64,000 bases of DNA, taken from positions 6,878,602 to 6,942,601 of the forward strand of contig CM042996.1 in the NCBI GenBank assembly GCA_023678885.1, given 5' to 3'. This document shows positions 1-10,194 of the stretch, one piece after another (the first letter of the stretch is position 1; each line of letters starts with the position of its first letter). Below the pieces are notes generated by a model that ran no database searches, was not told the origin of the DNA, and saw only the letters and a program-made list of their open reading frames with translations. A program made the position numbers and the translations under genes. The stretch is from Pogostemon cablin (lineage: Eukaryota; Streptophyta; Magnoliopsida; Lamiales; Lamiaceae).

Positions 1-785
1 AGAAAGGCTTAATAGAGAGGTATAAAGCTCGTCGGGTGAAAAAATGTTATACTCAACAAGAGGGTATTGACTATGAAGAAACTTTTTCACCTGTGGTGAG
101 GTTTGCCTCGATTCATCTAATGTTGGGTATAGTGGCTAGTATGAATTTAGAGTTACACCTAATGGATGTTAAGACCGCATTTCTCAATGGAGAATTAGAG
201 GAAGAAAACTACATGCAACAGCCTGTAAGATTTATTCTTCGAGGTCAAGAGGATAAAGTTTGTAGATTGAATAAGTCGATCTACGGACTCAAACAATCCT
301 CTAGAGAGTGGTATTTAAGGTTTCACACTACGATCATCTCATATAACTTCGTTATGATAAACGAAGACCACTGTGTTTACATTAAACGGTCCAATGGTTA
401 TTTTTGTGATTCTATCCTTGTATGTGGATGACGTACTATTAGCGGGTAATAGCAAAGAGTATCTTGAAACCATAAAAAGATGGTTATCTTCAAATTTTGA
501 GATGAAAGATATGGGTAAAGCAGAGTACATACTTGGTGTGAAGATCCATAGGGATCGTTCAAGAAATTATTGCGTTCAAGAAATTATTGGGTTTGTCTCA
601 AGAGACTTACATCAAGAAACTTTTAGAACGGTTCAAAATAGACACCTGCAAACCTATAGATACTCTCATGTGAAAGGCAAATCATTGACTCAGCAAATGT
701 GTCCCAAGACTCTAGATGAAAAGAATGAAATGGCCAGAGTACCATATGCCAATGTGATTGACTGCAGATTATTCTCTCTGTTATC
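1..785 (+). pseudogene. Ty1/copia reverse transcriptase fragment
   Basis: This is the C-terminal half of a copia-type reverse transcriptase, which copies element RNA into DNA. The window starts inside the gene. Visible copia motifs are ETFSPVVRF near 80, MDVKTAFLNGEL near 162-197, IYGLKQSSREW near 280-311 and the catalytic YVDD at 421-432, followed by GKAEYILGVKI. The frame breaks at the T-run at about 400-405: upstream sequence reads in one frame and YVDD in the next, consistent with one extra T. After about 560 the frame wanders again, and at about 776-790 the expected 60 or so residues of connection domain are missing, so RT joins directly to RNase H. The copy is a dead remnant. I do not assign a lineage within copia. 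Confidence 0.93.
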
Positions 786-1252
786 AAGGGAATAACAGTA
801 CACTGAATGGGTATACAGACGTTGACTGGAGTGGTGATTTAGATACACGTAAATCAACTCCTGGTTATGTCTTCTTGCTCAACAATGGAGCAATCTCATG
901 GTGTAGCAAAAAAAGATTTGCATAGCACTGTCCACTATGGAACCCAAGTTTTTGGCATGTGCGTCTGCAGTTCAAGAGGCTATTTGGTTGAGAAGATTCA
1001 TGAAACATTTGGAGGTCTCAAACACTCCAGTGGGAGCTGTTTTTAATTAATTGTGATAATCAAGCAGCTATTGCTTACACAAAAGACCCTAAATATCATG
1101 GAAAAATCAAACACATTGACACGAAGTTTAACTTTGTTAGAGATATTGCAGACAAGAAGATAGTGATTCTTAGTTACATTTCTACTCGTTTGATGTTAGC
1201 AGATCCTTTTACCAAACCAATTCCTAGATATGTATACATAGGACATGTAAAG
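786..1252 (+). pseudogene. Ty1/copia RNase H fragment
   Basis: This continues the copia pol into RNase H, which removes the RNA strand during reverse transcription. Recognisable pieces are GYTDVDWSGDLDTRKST (about 808-860), GYVFLLNNGAISW (862-900), then, after frame breaks, CDNQAAIAYTKDPKYHGKIKHID (about 1050-1120) and LADPFTKPIPR (about 1195-1230), which is the usual C-terminus of copia pol. A stop near 922 and at least two frame changes make it non-functional. Confidence 0.88.
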
Positions 1253-1363
1253 GGATTGATTGCTCGTATGAGAGAGCTAATCATAACTTGCCAACATACT
1301 ATTATATATGAACCATCACATATAATTCCTAGCTATGTATACATAGGACATGTAAAGGATTGA
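1220..1363 (+). repeat. ~40-bp direct repeat at the end of copia pol
   Basis: The segment 1220-1259, which encodes the last residues of pol, recurs at 1324-1363 with only a substitution and a 1-base length change. The shared core is atgtatacataggacatgta. The copy suggests a local duplication or a recombination/template-switch event at the 3' end of the copia element. Confidence 0.85.
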
Positions 1364-1522
1364 GTTTGCGAAGGATTTAAAACGATGTATTAAATATGTT
1401 TATGTATGTTAATGGAATAGTTAATGGCTTAACTATACATATATGTTTATAAATTATATGTGATGGTTCATATATAATAGTATGTCGGCAAGTTATGATT
1501 AGCTCTCTCATACGAGCAATCA
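1257..1522. repeat. 71-bp near-perfect inverted repeat
   Basis: Arm 1 at 1257-1327 and arm 2 at 1452-1522 are reverse complements with a single mismatch (ccaac against ccgac), separated by about 124 bp. An RNA across this region would form a long hairpin. The arms sit exactly at the end of copia pol, where a polypurine tract and 3' LTR would normally begin. Confidence 0.9.
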
Positions 1523-3149
1523 CCTCTGGCTTAGTGGGAGCGCAGAGATGAGATTATGATGATTAATGTAATCGGGATAGATTTCACCACGAATCGAATT
1601 CAACTTGTTGTAAAGCTAAATCGACGGAGATCCTATATGTTGGAGGAAAGGAATCCGGGTTAAATGTATGGGACACACTTGAACTTTGATTTGCACGATG
1701 TCTAAAGTAAATGAAATACGACATACGCTTTCTTGGAAAAAAGTTAAAGACATTGTGACATGTGTTTTAGGAAAACGACATGTGCTAAGTTAACCTCAAC
1801 ATGATTGAGAAAATTATCCCTATTTTCTCAATAGTATGAGTCCTTATTTATTGGTTACCCTTATGACCTTCTACTATATTCTAAGTCTTCACTTTAGTGT
1901 TGCTACTTTAGCATGTTACCAAAAGAGCTATGGATAATAACGGCGATGCGGTGGATGTCTAGGAAAGCACCTACAGTGGGAGGCTGTAGATACTTAGTGA
2001 GATGAGAAGAACTTCTTAATTTAACATATACTATAGTGATTCATTGACTAGTCAATCAAGCAGGTCTTGATTGTGAATACATAGTTTTTTTGCAAAAAGG
2101 TTGAATATGCTCTGATAAGTTCAGGGATTTAAAGGAGATATGTAAACTTATGTTAAATGTTCAAGAGTTCTGAGGTATAACGAGTTTGTTGAGTTTCTTT
2201 GATAAACTGGTTGAGTTGTTATATATCTCTAACAAGTGTATAGCGATTAAAACTCATATCTCATGGGTCACACGATGTATTAATCTGTATGAGAATATGA
2301 TTCATAAGAAATTGAGTCAGGCGACTTTTGATTTTATATGTGAGTGGGAGATGTAAATAATATATAATATTATTTTTATTTAATATATAAGTATATATTA
2401 AATTAAATCCACATATGATAGTCTGTGGATAATTGAGAGAGAGAAAGAGTGAGAGAGTTAAAAGGTCAGTTTTTTAACTTCTCTGGGTGATATTTAAGAT
2501 TGGGCCATGCAGTTATCTAAAACAGTGTGTGCGTATCCAGAATAGAGAACGCAGAACACAAAAAAAAGGCTGCATTTTTTCTCTCGATGTTTTCTCTCCT
2601 GAAATCACAACGTTAAGAAAAGTTCTTCATATTCTTAAAAATAATACTATATCGTGAAAACATAATCTTTCAATCCCGTGTTGAAGGATTGATCCAAAGA
2701 TCACGGTTTATTAACGTGAGTACCAACTGGTTCGTACATACTCTTCCGTTACATCGAAAACTCTACGGTGAGAGGTATGAGATTCCTCTTTATGCATGAT
2801 TAGATTTGTGCGTTTATGTACGTGAGTTTTCCAACATAGAATGTATACATAAGTGCATGGCCTAGTTTGATGTGTTCTATGTTCTGTTTGTCTTTGTTGG
2901 AAAATCATTACTGTTTGTTGTGGTGTTCGATTGTTTTTCTTGTATATATGACTTTATGTTCCTGAGTGATTAGAGGCTTGAAGTTCCTACGAGTTTTATT
3001 TTCTGAGTTTTTCTTATTGGGTTATCGAGTTTTAGTAAGATTAAAATATGGGTTTTTAGTTGTTTCTGTTGCTGCAAGTATTATGTATCAAATTATACAT
3101 AAACGAACCAAAACAAGATAAATAATATATTTAATGCATAAGGATAAAT
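1523..3149 (+). other. Probable copia 3' LTR or LTR-derived DNA
   Basis: No coding sequence. A purine-rich tract typical of a copia polypurine site (agtgggag) occurs at about 1534-1541 and again near 1976-1983. The rest resembles LTR sequence in base composition and position downstream of pol, but a matching 5' LTR is outside the window, so ends cannot be fixed. The last 400 bp show nothing I recognise. Confidence 0.35.
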
Positions 3150-3860
3150 TTTTTCTATAAAAATAATTAGGATACTCTTTGGAATTAATTAGATCACTTT
3201 TTGGAATTAATTGGCCAATAAGTGCTTTTATTAAAAGACAAATGGAAATAAGAATAGGGGAGGGAGTAGAAGTACAATAGGGAAAAAGAATTGACCTAGT
3301 CAATCAAAATAGCCAAACAGGTGGCTTAAAAAAGCGAACAGATAATCACTCTTTGAAATTAATTAAATTGTATGTCATACATACGTTGTTAGATCACTCT
3401 ATAAAAATAATCAGGTTACTCTTTGAAATTAATTAGGTTACTCTTTGTAATGAATTAAGTTACTCTAAGATCACTCTATAAAAATAATTAGGTTACTCTT
3501 TGGAATTAATTAGGTTACTCTTTATAATGAATTAAGTTACTGTTTAAAATTAATTAAATTGAATGCAATCTATATGTTGTTAGATCACTCTATAAAAATA
3601 ATTAGGTTACTCATTGAAATTAATTAGGTTATTCTTTCTATAAAAATAATTAAATTACCCTTTCGAATTAATTATGTTACTCTTTATGATAAATTATGTT
3701 ATTCTATGATTTTAAATTCTGATTTTCCAAAACTATGTCATGTATCGTGTAAAATTAAATTATATACAATCTCTAAGTTAATGGATCACTCTATAAAAAT
3801 AATTAGATTACTCTTTAAAATTAATTGGATCACTTTTTGAAATTAAGTTGATTACATTTT
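3150..3860. repeat. Degenerate A/T-rich tandem array
   Basis: About 700 bp are made of diverged copies of two alternating words, ataaaaataattaggttactc and tttgaaattaattaggttac, with agatcactct at intervals. Units are 20-30 bp and drift by small indels. There is no open frame and no match to a satellite I know. Confidence 0.75.
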
Positions 3861-5170
3861 ATTTTACACTCTAAGGTTTAATAATAAAACTCAATATTAA
3901 AGTTGTAATCTTTGGACGTGGTGTGAAAATAAAAAAACGAAAAGAGAACAATTATAAAATTAAAAAAGGAATACACATGAGATAATTAACCCACAAACCC
4001 GAATCCACATAATTTCTTTTATCTTCTTAATCAAACCCATCACTTCTTTCTTTCTTTCTTTTTTTTCTCTCTCTTAATAATTTCATTTCCCTTTCTAAAA
4101 CACTAAACATCAACATACCATGGATTCATTGAGATTCTTTTAACTTGCATACTTTCTTTCTTTGTCTTTTGAATTTCCTTGAGCATGTTTTATGATTTTT
4201 GCTCCTTTTTCTTTTTTTTTTTTGTTAAAGTTGCATATGCTTTTAGCTCTAGCTCTTTCATACTTTTCTCTATTCACCATTTTCTTCATCTTCTTGCACA
4301 TTTCCACCATCAACCTTGTAGACCATCATCTCCTCAATCACCCACACATAGGTTATATATAAGGCTTGAGTGGGTTTTCAAGGCTTGTAATGTGCTTATA
4401 TCACAAGAAATAGGCTTTATGACTCAAAATAGTTAACTAGGGATGATGTTTTTGGTAAGGAATTTTATGGCTATGACTTCATTTAACAAGGATGACCTAA
4501 GATCATTTCACAAATCTCAACCATTCAGGCTTCGTTCTTATAGTCCATGAGCAAGTTCTAGTTTGTCTTAGTACAACCGGTCCTCTCATCAAGAATTAAC
4601 CATGGAGGCACGATTGAGGCTCAATTCTCATAAGTTTTTGCTTGGACCAAAAGAAACCAATTAGCCTTCATACTTCTCAAAATTGAACAAATTAAGTAGT
4701 TCATGTCACAATTTCAACAAGTAGAAACCATTAACATACTTGCCATCACTCATCACAACAATACATCATAACTCACATTCAAAACACTCAACACCTTCCC
4801 AAGAACAATACCACCAAACTATCCCTAAAAGAATAAAAATTCACAAACAAAACACAATAATCAAAGACTCACCAAACAACATAAGAAACACATAACATGC
4901 ATGAACAAAATCATCCATCTCAAAATATCAAACATATCAATTCACATCCAAAACAATTAAGATCAAATTCCCATCACATCCAAATAATGAAAATCAAACA
5001 AAAATACAAAAATAACAAAAATTAAATCTCATAAAACTAAAACGAAATCCCAAAGTAAAGGAAACCTCCCAAAAACAAACAATTTAAGTACAATCCAATC
5101 TACCAAATTAAATTCAATAATCCTTCAAAAAGTCTAATCATAGCTAAGATGAATGAATGGAAGTGCCTAG
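3861..5170 (-). other. Non-coding 3' region of the outer Athila element and flank
   Basis: No supported gene. A pyrimidine-rich stretch with ctttcttt runs lies at about 4040-4070. The part from about 4400 to 5170, read on the minus strand, follows the env-like gene and carries a purine-rich tract (tttttgggagg, + 5069-5079) of the kind found ahead of Athila 3' LTRs. I could not recognise a 3' LTR matching 23487-25194 here, so that LTR is either lost or too diverged for me to see. Confidence 0.4.
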
Positions 5171-5179
5171 CACTCAAAG

Positions 5180-6728
5180 TACTCCCTTCATGGCTCTGGA
5201 GGTGGAGGTGGATGATAGGCATTTCATGGAATGTATGCACGAGGAGTTCCGGGGAACTGGAATTTGAACATCATCGTCATCATCTCCTCCATGCTGTTGG
5301 AGTGCACCCGTGAACGCTCCTCGTAATACTCCCTCTGACGCTGTCCAGCTCTAAGCTCCTGAATATGCGCTCTATGCTCCTGCTAGATCTCTTGGATCTC
5401 CCTGATCTGTGCTCTGTAAACCTGCTGTACGTGCCTCATATCTCGCACCTCATCCATTATGTAATTCCATCTATCATTACCTTGTTCCGGTCCCACTAGT
5501 GGCTGCTGCTTTTCTTCCTCGAACTGTGGCGGATCAAGGGCTTGCTCCTCAAACTCCACCTGCTTCGGTGGTGCATCCTGCTCATCGTCTTCCATAGGCA
5601 CTGGCTCTGCTCTCAAGTTAGCTAGCTCAAGGTTCTCTTCAACTCTCATCTGTCTGAGAACCTCTTCCACTTCATCTCTATTCTTTCTGTAAAAAGCTCT
5701 TACAACCCTTGAGTGGTTAACACTAGCCATTGCCAAATTAGCATACTTCCTTTGAGTGTAAACTGTAGTGAGCTCTGGAGCTGGCAAAGGAAACACTGTT
5801 CCCTTCTCTTGCATCAAACAATATTGATTCCCAGCCACAGACAAGAACTCCATCCTCATCAACTGCTGATAATTCAAACCATCACTAACCATCCTATTCT
5901 CCATTCCAGCAAGGTTAATTCCCAACCCTTGAGCGATCATGGTGATCATGCCTCCTAGCATCAAACCCTGAGATGATTGTCTCTTGGCGACTCGCTCTGC
6001 ATGTTGCACAAAATGTACTGCAATGTTCAACGGTCGCTCATTGTAGATGCAGAACATGATATACAACTGTTTTCTCCTACTGTTCCACCCTCGAATCTTC
6101 CTAAGATGGTGTTAGAAACAATCTTCTCTAGGTATCTCATCACTGGGTTTTGGATTGCAGTTCCCTTTGAAGCACTGGGAACATAATCTGCTTGTTCCGT
6201 TCCATCATTCACTAAGCTCTTCCACCATTCTTGTTGATTGAAACCTCCTCCTTCATAGAAGCTCTGATGGTTCTCACATGGTGGGCATCGAATGCATTCG
6301 TTTAACACAGGTACTGGAATCTTTTCTCTCAACACATTATCCAGCTGAAACGTCACCCAAAGAGGGAAACCATTTCGATCCTTCTTCACTTGCAACGTGC
6401 TCATAAACTCAGCAGTTAGATGGTAATAAGTAGGTGGCCTTTTGTCAAAGAGAGCCTCCAGTTGTGCGAATCTGAATAGCTTCCTGAAATCCTCCTCAAT
6501 TCCTAACCCTCTCATATTTTCTGTGTCTTGGAATCGAGTTGGTTTGATCTTCGAAGCCAACGTTTGCCACCGGAGCACATATTTACCCCAATAATCTTCA
6601 AACTCTACTCCAACATAATCCGGATGGACCCTGTCTTCCATCAATTTTGCATCAAGATTAGCCAACTCCCCTGGATCGGTAATGACTATGAAGTCCTCGT
6701 TTCTTGGTCTAACTCTCCTTTCAGCCAT
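5180..6728 (-). pseudogene. Athila ORF1/env-like protein, broken
   Basis: This is the gene that follows pol in Athila-type gypsy elements, annotated in plants as ATHILA ORF-1. Its function is not established. It starts with MAERRVRPRNEDF at 6728 and reads about 215 residues, including FPLWVTFQLDNVLREKIPVP and RYLEKIVSNTILGRFEGG. The frame then shifts near 6074-6077 in an A-run and continues in the next frame for about 225 residues of charged, glutamine/glutamate-rich sequence. A TAG at 5383-5385 sits where the context (EIQEI, stop, QEHRAH) suggests a former CAG. Remnants continue to a proline-rich tail near 5190. It lies downstream of the integrase on the same strand, as expected for the family. 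I see no clear signal peptide or membrane span in the readable parts. Confidence 0.75.
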
Positions 6729-7560
6729 CTACAATTCAACAATGCTCAAATTATATTCAATTTCATCAATAAAAATGTTAATGCACTAAGTTAGATTCCA
6801 CCCTAGTCATTCAACTTAGTGTGAAATATACTATGCATCAACAACACTTATTCTCATCATTAGAACTTCAAACTTAATCACAATATGCACTTCACTATCA
6901 TTCATCTCAACTAACCATGATTCCTATCTCAATTTCTAAGCATCCTTGCACACATAAGTTCCAAAACATACTATCACTATGCACTATGAACCTATGATCT
7001 CAAATTTAACCAAAATCTTCATTTAGACATTTCATCGAACACTTGGCATGCACAACATTTCACCATACTTTCAAAATACAATTCTTATAGCCTCAAGCCC
7101 AAATCCTCAACATCTAAGTCTAATTATTCACAATTTAAACATTATACTCATGTGATAATTCAATTAGCACAACACATATAATCAATTTCATCATTCTCTC
7201 ACAATCCCCTAATTCAACTTCTCATGAACCCTAATTCAATTCTCAATTAACAAATCACATTGACACATGTATGTACAATACTCACAAACTTCGTTCAAAA
7301 CACATAATATCACAAAGTCCATGCATCAATGTATCCAATTTCTATCAAAATTCACAAGTTAGGGTTAAAAGAATTCATACCTTTCAAATTTGGATGTGGA
7401 GAAGTGTTCTTTGTATGCACAATTGAAGAAACTCACTCACAATCTCTCAATACTAACCTTGTTGGTCGATTAATGCACTAGGGAGAGGAATTCAGAGTGA
7501 AAGGAGTGCGTACGGAAGAGTTTGTATGTGTGGAAGTGAGTATGGATCGGCCCTTTTAAA
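6729..7560 (-). other. Non-coding Athila spacer upstream of ORF1
   Basis: AT-rich, C-rich on the plus strand, with no coding potential. It lies between the env-like gene and the GC-rich palindromic block. Athila elements normally carry a long untranslated spacer here. Confidence 0.5.
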
Positions 7561-7569
7561 ACTGGAATT

Positions 7570-7810
7570 TAACCCTGCATGGCCCGTGTAGCGCTGCACG
7601 GCCTCAAGTGTGGCCGTGTAGCATTTTCTGATGTTCGTGCACGACCACTTGTTACAGGGCCGTGCTCCGCACACAGCCCGTGTACCTGCTCTCCTACACG
7701 GCTCGAGCTCGGAGCTTGGCCAAGACCCTGGGCGAGTAGCGTGTTCTGATGTCAGTACACGACCTGTCTTTACAGGGCCGTGTACTAAGCTCGGCCCATG
7801 TAGTGTATTT
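7570..7810. repeat. GC-rich block of inverted cacggcc/ggccgtg words
   Basis: Within 240 bp the plus strand carries repeated variants of the words ggcccgtgta, cacggcc and acagggccgtg in both orientations, standing out from the AT-rich surroundings. Related words recur in the 5' LTR at 24660-24975, including the shared cttgttacagggccgtg. Apparent open frames here are by-products of the base composition. Confidence 0.75.
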
Positions 7811-8092
7811 TTCCTTTTTTTTTCAACTTCATACTTCACCTCCTTTTTGCCCTATTTTTGCACTTCTCATACACCCTATTCAAGCTCAAAAATACTTCAA
7901 AACATCATTCACACCACAAATATGATCAAATAATGGATTGTCATATACTTAAGCACCACCAAACATGCCAAAACTATCCTAACTTATGAGAAAATTTTCA
8001 AAATTGACACATTTTTGCCACAAGACAATATAGCAACACACATGATTCATCATACACCAATGCATACACAAGATATAAGTCACACCACGCAC

Positions 8093-8272
8093 TCTCCCCC
8101 CAAACTTAAATCGGAACAAGTTGCAAATTAAATTTGCAAAAAGTGGTGAGACGTACCCTTGTCGTTTCCACAATGCTCTTCATGAACTTACCTCATGATG
8201 CTTCATGTGCATCTTCTATAATCCACATATGATCAATTATGTCAACCACACAACCTCCCCCCAAACTTAAAT
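8093..8272 (-). repeat. Two internal polypurine-like tracts in a ~160-bp duplication
   Basis: ctccccccaaacttaaat occurs at about 8093-8110 and again at about 8254-8272. On the element's coding strand this reads as a G-run followed by GAG. Sequence after each copy is also related (acaag..., aaatt..., a-rich, agtggtg), so the tract sits in a diverged tandem duplication. The position after integrase matches an Athila internal polypurine tract, which can prime plus-strand DNA synthesis. Confidence 0.6.
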
Positions 8273-8549
8273 TAACACAAGTGTTAAAATTTAAGTTTAT
8301 AAAGAGTGGTGTGGCATACATCATCATTTCACCATTTGCACTCTTGGCTTCCATTATATGCACTTTTCTCCATGAGCTTCATCCCCTACATACCAAATCT
8401 ACAAGAAATACATACCAAATCTACAAGAAAACTATCAAACAAAAAAAAAACTACACTACTCCACAATCAAAGAAGTTCAAGAAGAGAGAGTATCCACATA
8501 CACTATCTCCTTTTGAGAAGGAGATAGGTAATGCTTCACTCGATGACCA

Positions 8550-9740
8550 TTTACCACAAACTCATTATTGACCCTTAAGCTTCAATGTATGTCCACTCAA
8601 CACTTCAAGCACTTCATATAGCCCCATCCATTTAGATTTAAGCTTTTCGGGAAACAACATAAGCCTCGAATTGAATACAAGAACTTTGTCCCCCGGAGCA
8701 AACGTCTTCTCCTTTACCTTAGTATCATGCCATCTCTTCATATCTCCTTGTAGATGATTGAGTTATCAAATGCTCTTCCTCTAATCTCTTCCAACTCAAC
8801 TAACTTCAACAACCTTGCTTGACCATTCTCTCTTTCATCCATATTGAGGCGTTTGATAGCCCACAATGCACGGTGTTCCAACTCCATGGGGAGATGACAA
8901 GCTTTACTATAGACCAATTGATACAGTGAAACACCAAGAATAATTTAAAAGCCATCCGATAACCCATAAGGCATCATCAAGCTTGTCCGACCAATCCTTC
9001 CTCCCTCCATTGATGGTCTTCTCCAAAACTAACTTGATTTGTCGGTTTGAGACCTCCGCCAAACCATTTGCTTGAGGGTGGTAAGGTGTAGCCACTCGAT
9101 GTTTCACTCCATATCTCTTCAACAAACTCTCCATCAACTTGTTTACTAAGTGTGATCCTCCATCACTCACTAAAGCCCGTGGAACTCCAAACCTAGCTAA
9201 AATATTCTTTTTCAAGAACCTTTGAGCAATCAAAGCATCATTTATCTTAGTGGGGATTGCCTCCACCCACTTTGACACAAAATCCATGGCTAGCAAGATG
9301 TACACATATCCCTTAGACGAGGGAAATGGTCCCATAAAATCAATGCCCCATACATCAAATATTTCCACACCAATCCTCAAGCTCATGGGCATCTCATCTC
9401 GCTTACTTATTCCCCATATTCTTTGACATTTATCACACTTAGCCACAAACTTCTTTGCATCCTTAAACAATGTTGTCCAATAAAAACTCGATTGTAAGAT
9501 CTTTGTCCCCGTCTTTTGATGAGCGAAATGACCTCCACACAAAGACGATGACATAACTCAAGAATCCCCATAACTTCTTCCTCGGCCACACATCTTCTTA
9601 TGACTCCATCATTGCAAATTTTGAACAAATATGGTTCATCCCACAAGTACTTCTTCACTTCAACTTGAAACCTCTTTTCCTTGTACTCATTAAGTAATGT
9701 GGGCTTGATTCCACACACAATGAAGTTGACATAGTCGGCT
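8550..9740 (-). pseudogene. Athila integrase, broken
   Basis: Integrase of the outer gypsy element, which inserts element DNA into the chromosome. From 9740 downward the N-terminal part includes a zinc-binding region ending in CDKCQRIW, reached after a frame change between about 9410 and 9550. The catalytic core carries the first Asp in WGIDFMGPFP, the second in LVSDGGSH and the Glu in ANGLAEVSNRQIK, so the DDE triad is still visible. After about 8960 the frame is lost, but remnants such as LEHRALWAIKRLN and LLKLVELEEIR continue to about 8740. Gene order RNase H, integrase, env-like is canonical for the lineage. Confidence 0.88.
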
Positions 9741-9742
9741 TA

Positions 9743-10194
9743 CCAAGGCGGCACATCCACCATGAGAGTACACACTTGCTCAACTTCTAATAACAAAATC
9801 TCCTCATCCGGTAACTCATCTCCAATCGGCTTCATGTCTTCATTCTCACCTCCATTTTCCAACCTAGACAAATGATCCGCGATCACATTCTCCACACTTT
9901 TCTTATCCTTGATAATAACATCAAATTCCTGCAAAAGCAACACCCAACGGATTAAATGAGGTTTAGCATCTTTCTTACTCATTAGGTATTTTATAGTCGC
10001 GTGATCCGTGTAGACAATCGTTTGTGTTCCAACCAAGTATGGTCGAAACTTCTCAAAAGCATACACTATGGCTAAAAATTCCTTCTCCGTTGTGGTGTAA
10101 TTGACTTGGCACATTTTCAATGTCTTCGAGGCATAATAGATTACTCTAAACTTCTTCCCCTTTGTTTGGCCCAACACCACTCCGATGGATTGAT
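9743..10194 (-). pseudogene. Athila RNase H, distal half
   Basis: This is the 3' half of the RNase H of the outer element. It starts at the junction with the inner element and reads SIGVVLGQ, YYASKTLK, NYTTTEKEFLAIVYAFEKFRPYLVG, VYTDHATIKYL and ADHLSRLENG. The upstream half is at 19947-20300, almost 10 kb away, because the chromovirus was inserted between them. The host frame across the break is restored if the inserted element and one copy of the ttgat duplication are ignored. Confidence 0.88.
10190..10194. repeat. Target site duplication ttgat, left copy
   Basis: ttgat immediately precedes the left LTR (tgtcacgcc...), and the same ttgat follows the right LTR at 19942-19946. A 5-bp duplication is the norm for LTR retrotransposon integration and fixes both element ends. 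Confidence 0.93.

Noticed and set aside
4179..4436. 85-codon frame with a hydrophobic start
   Set aside because: Low-complexity pyrimidine-rich DNA in the Athila 3' non-coding region, antisense to the element.
7492..7933. Overlapping open frames of 100-115 codons over the palindromic block
   Set aside because: GC-rich inverted words lower stop frequency on both strands. No domain is seen.
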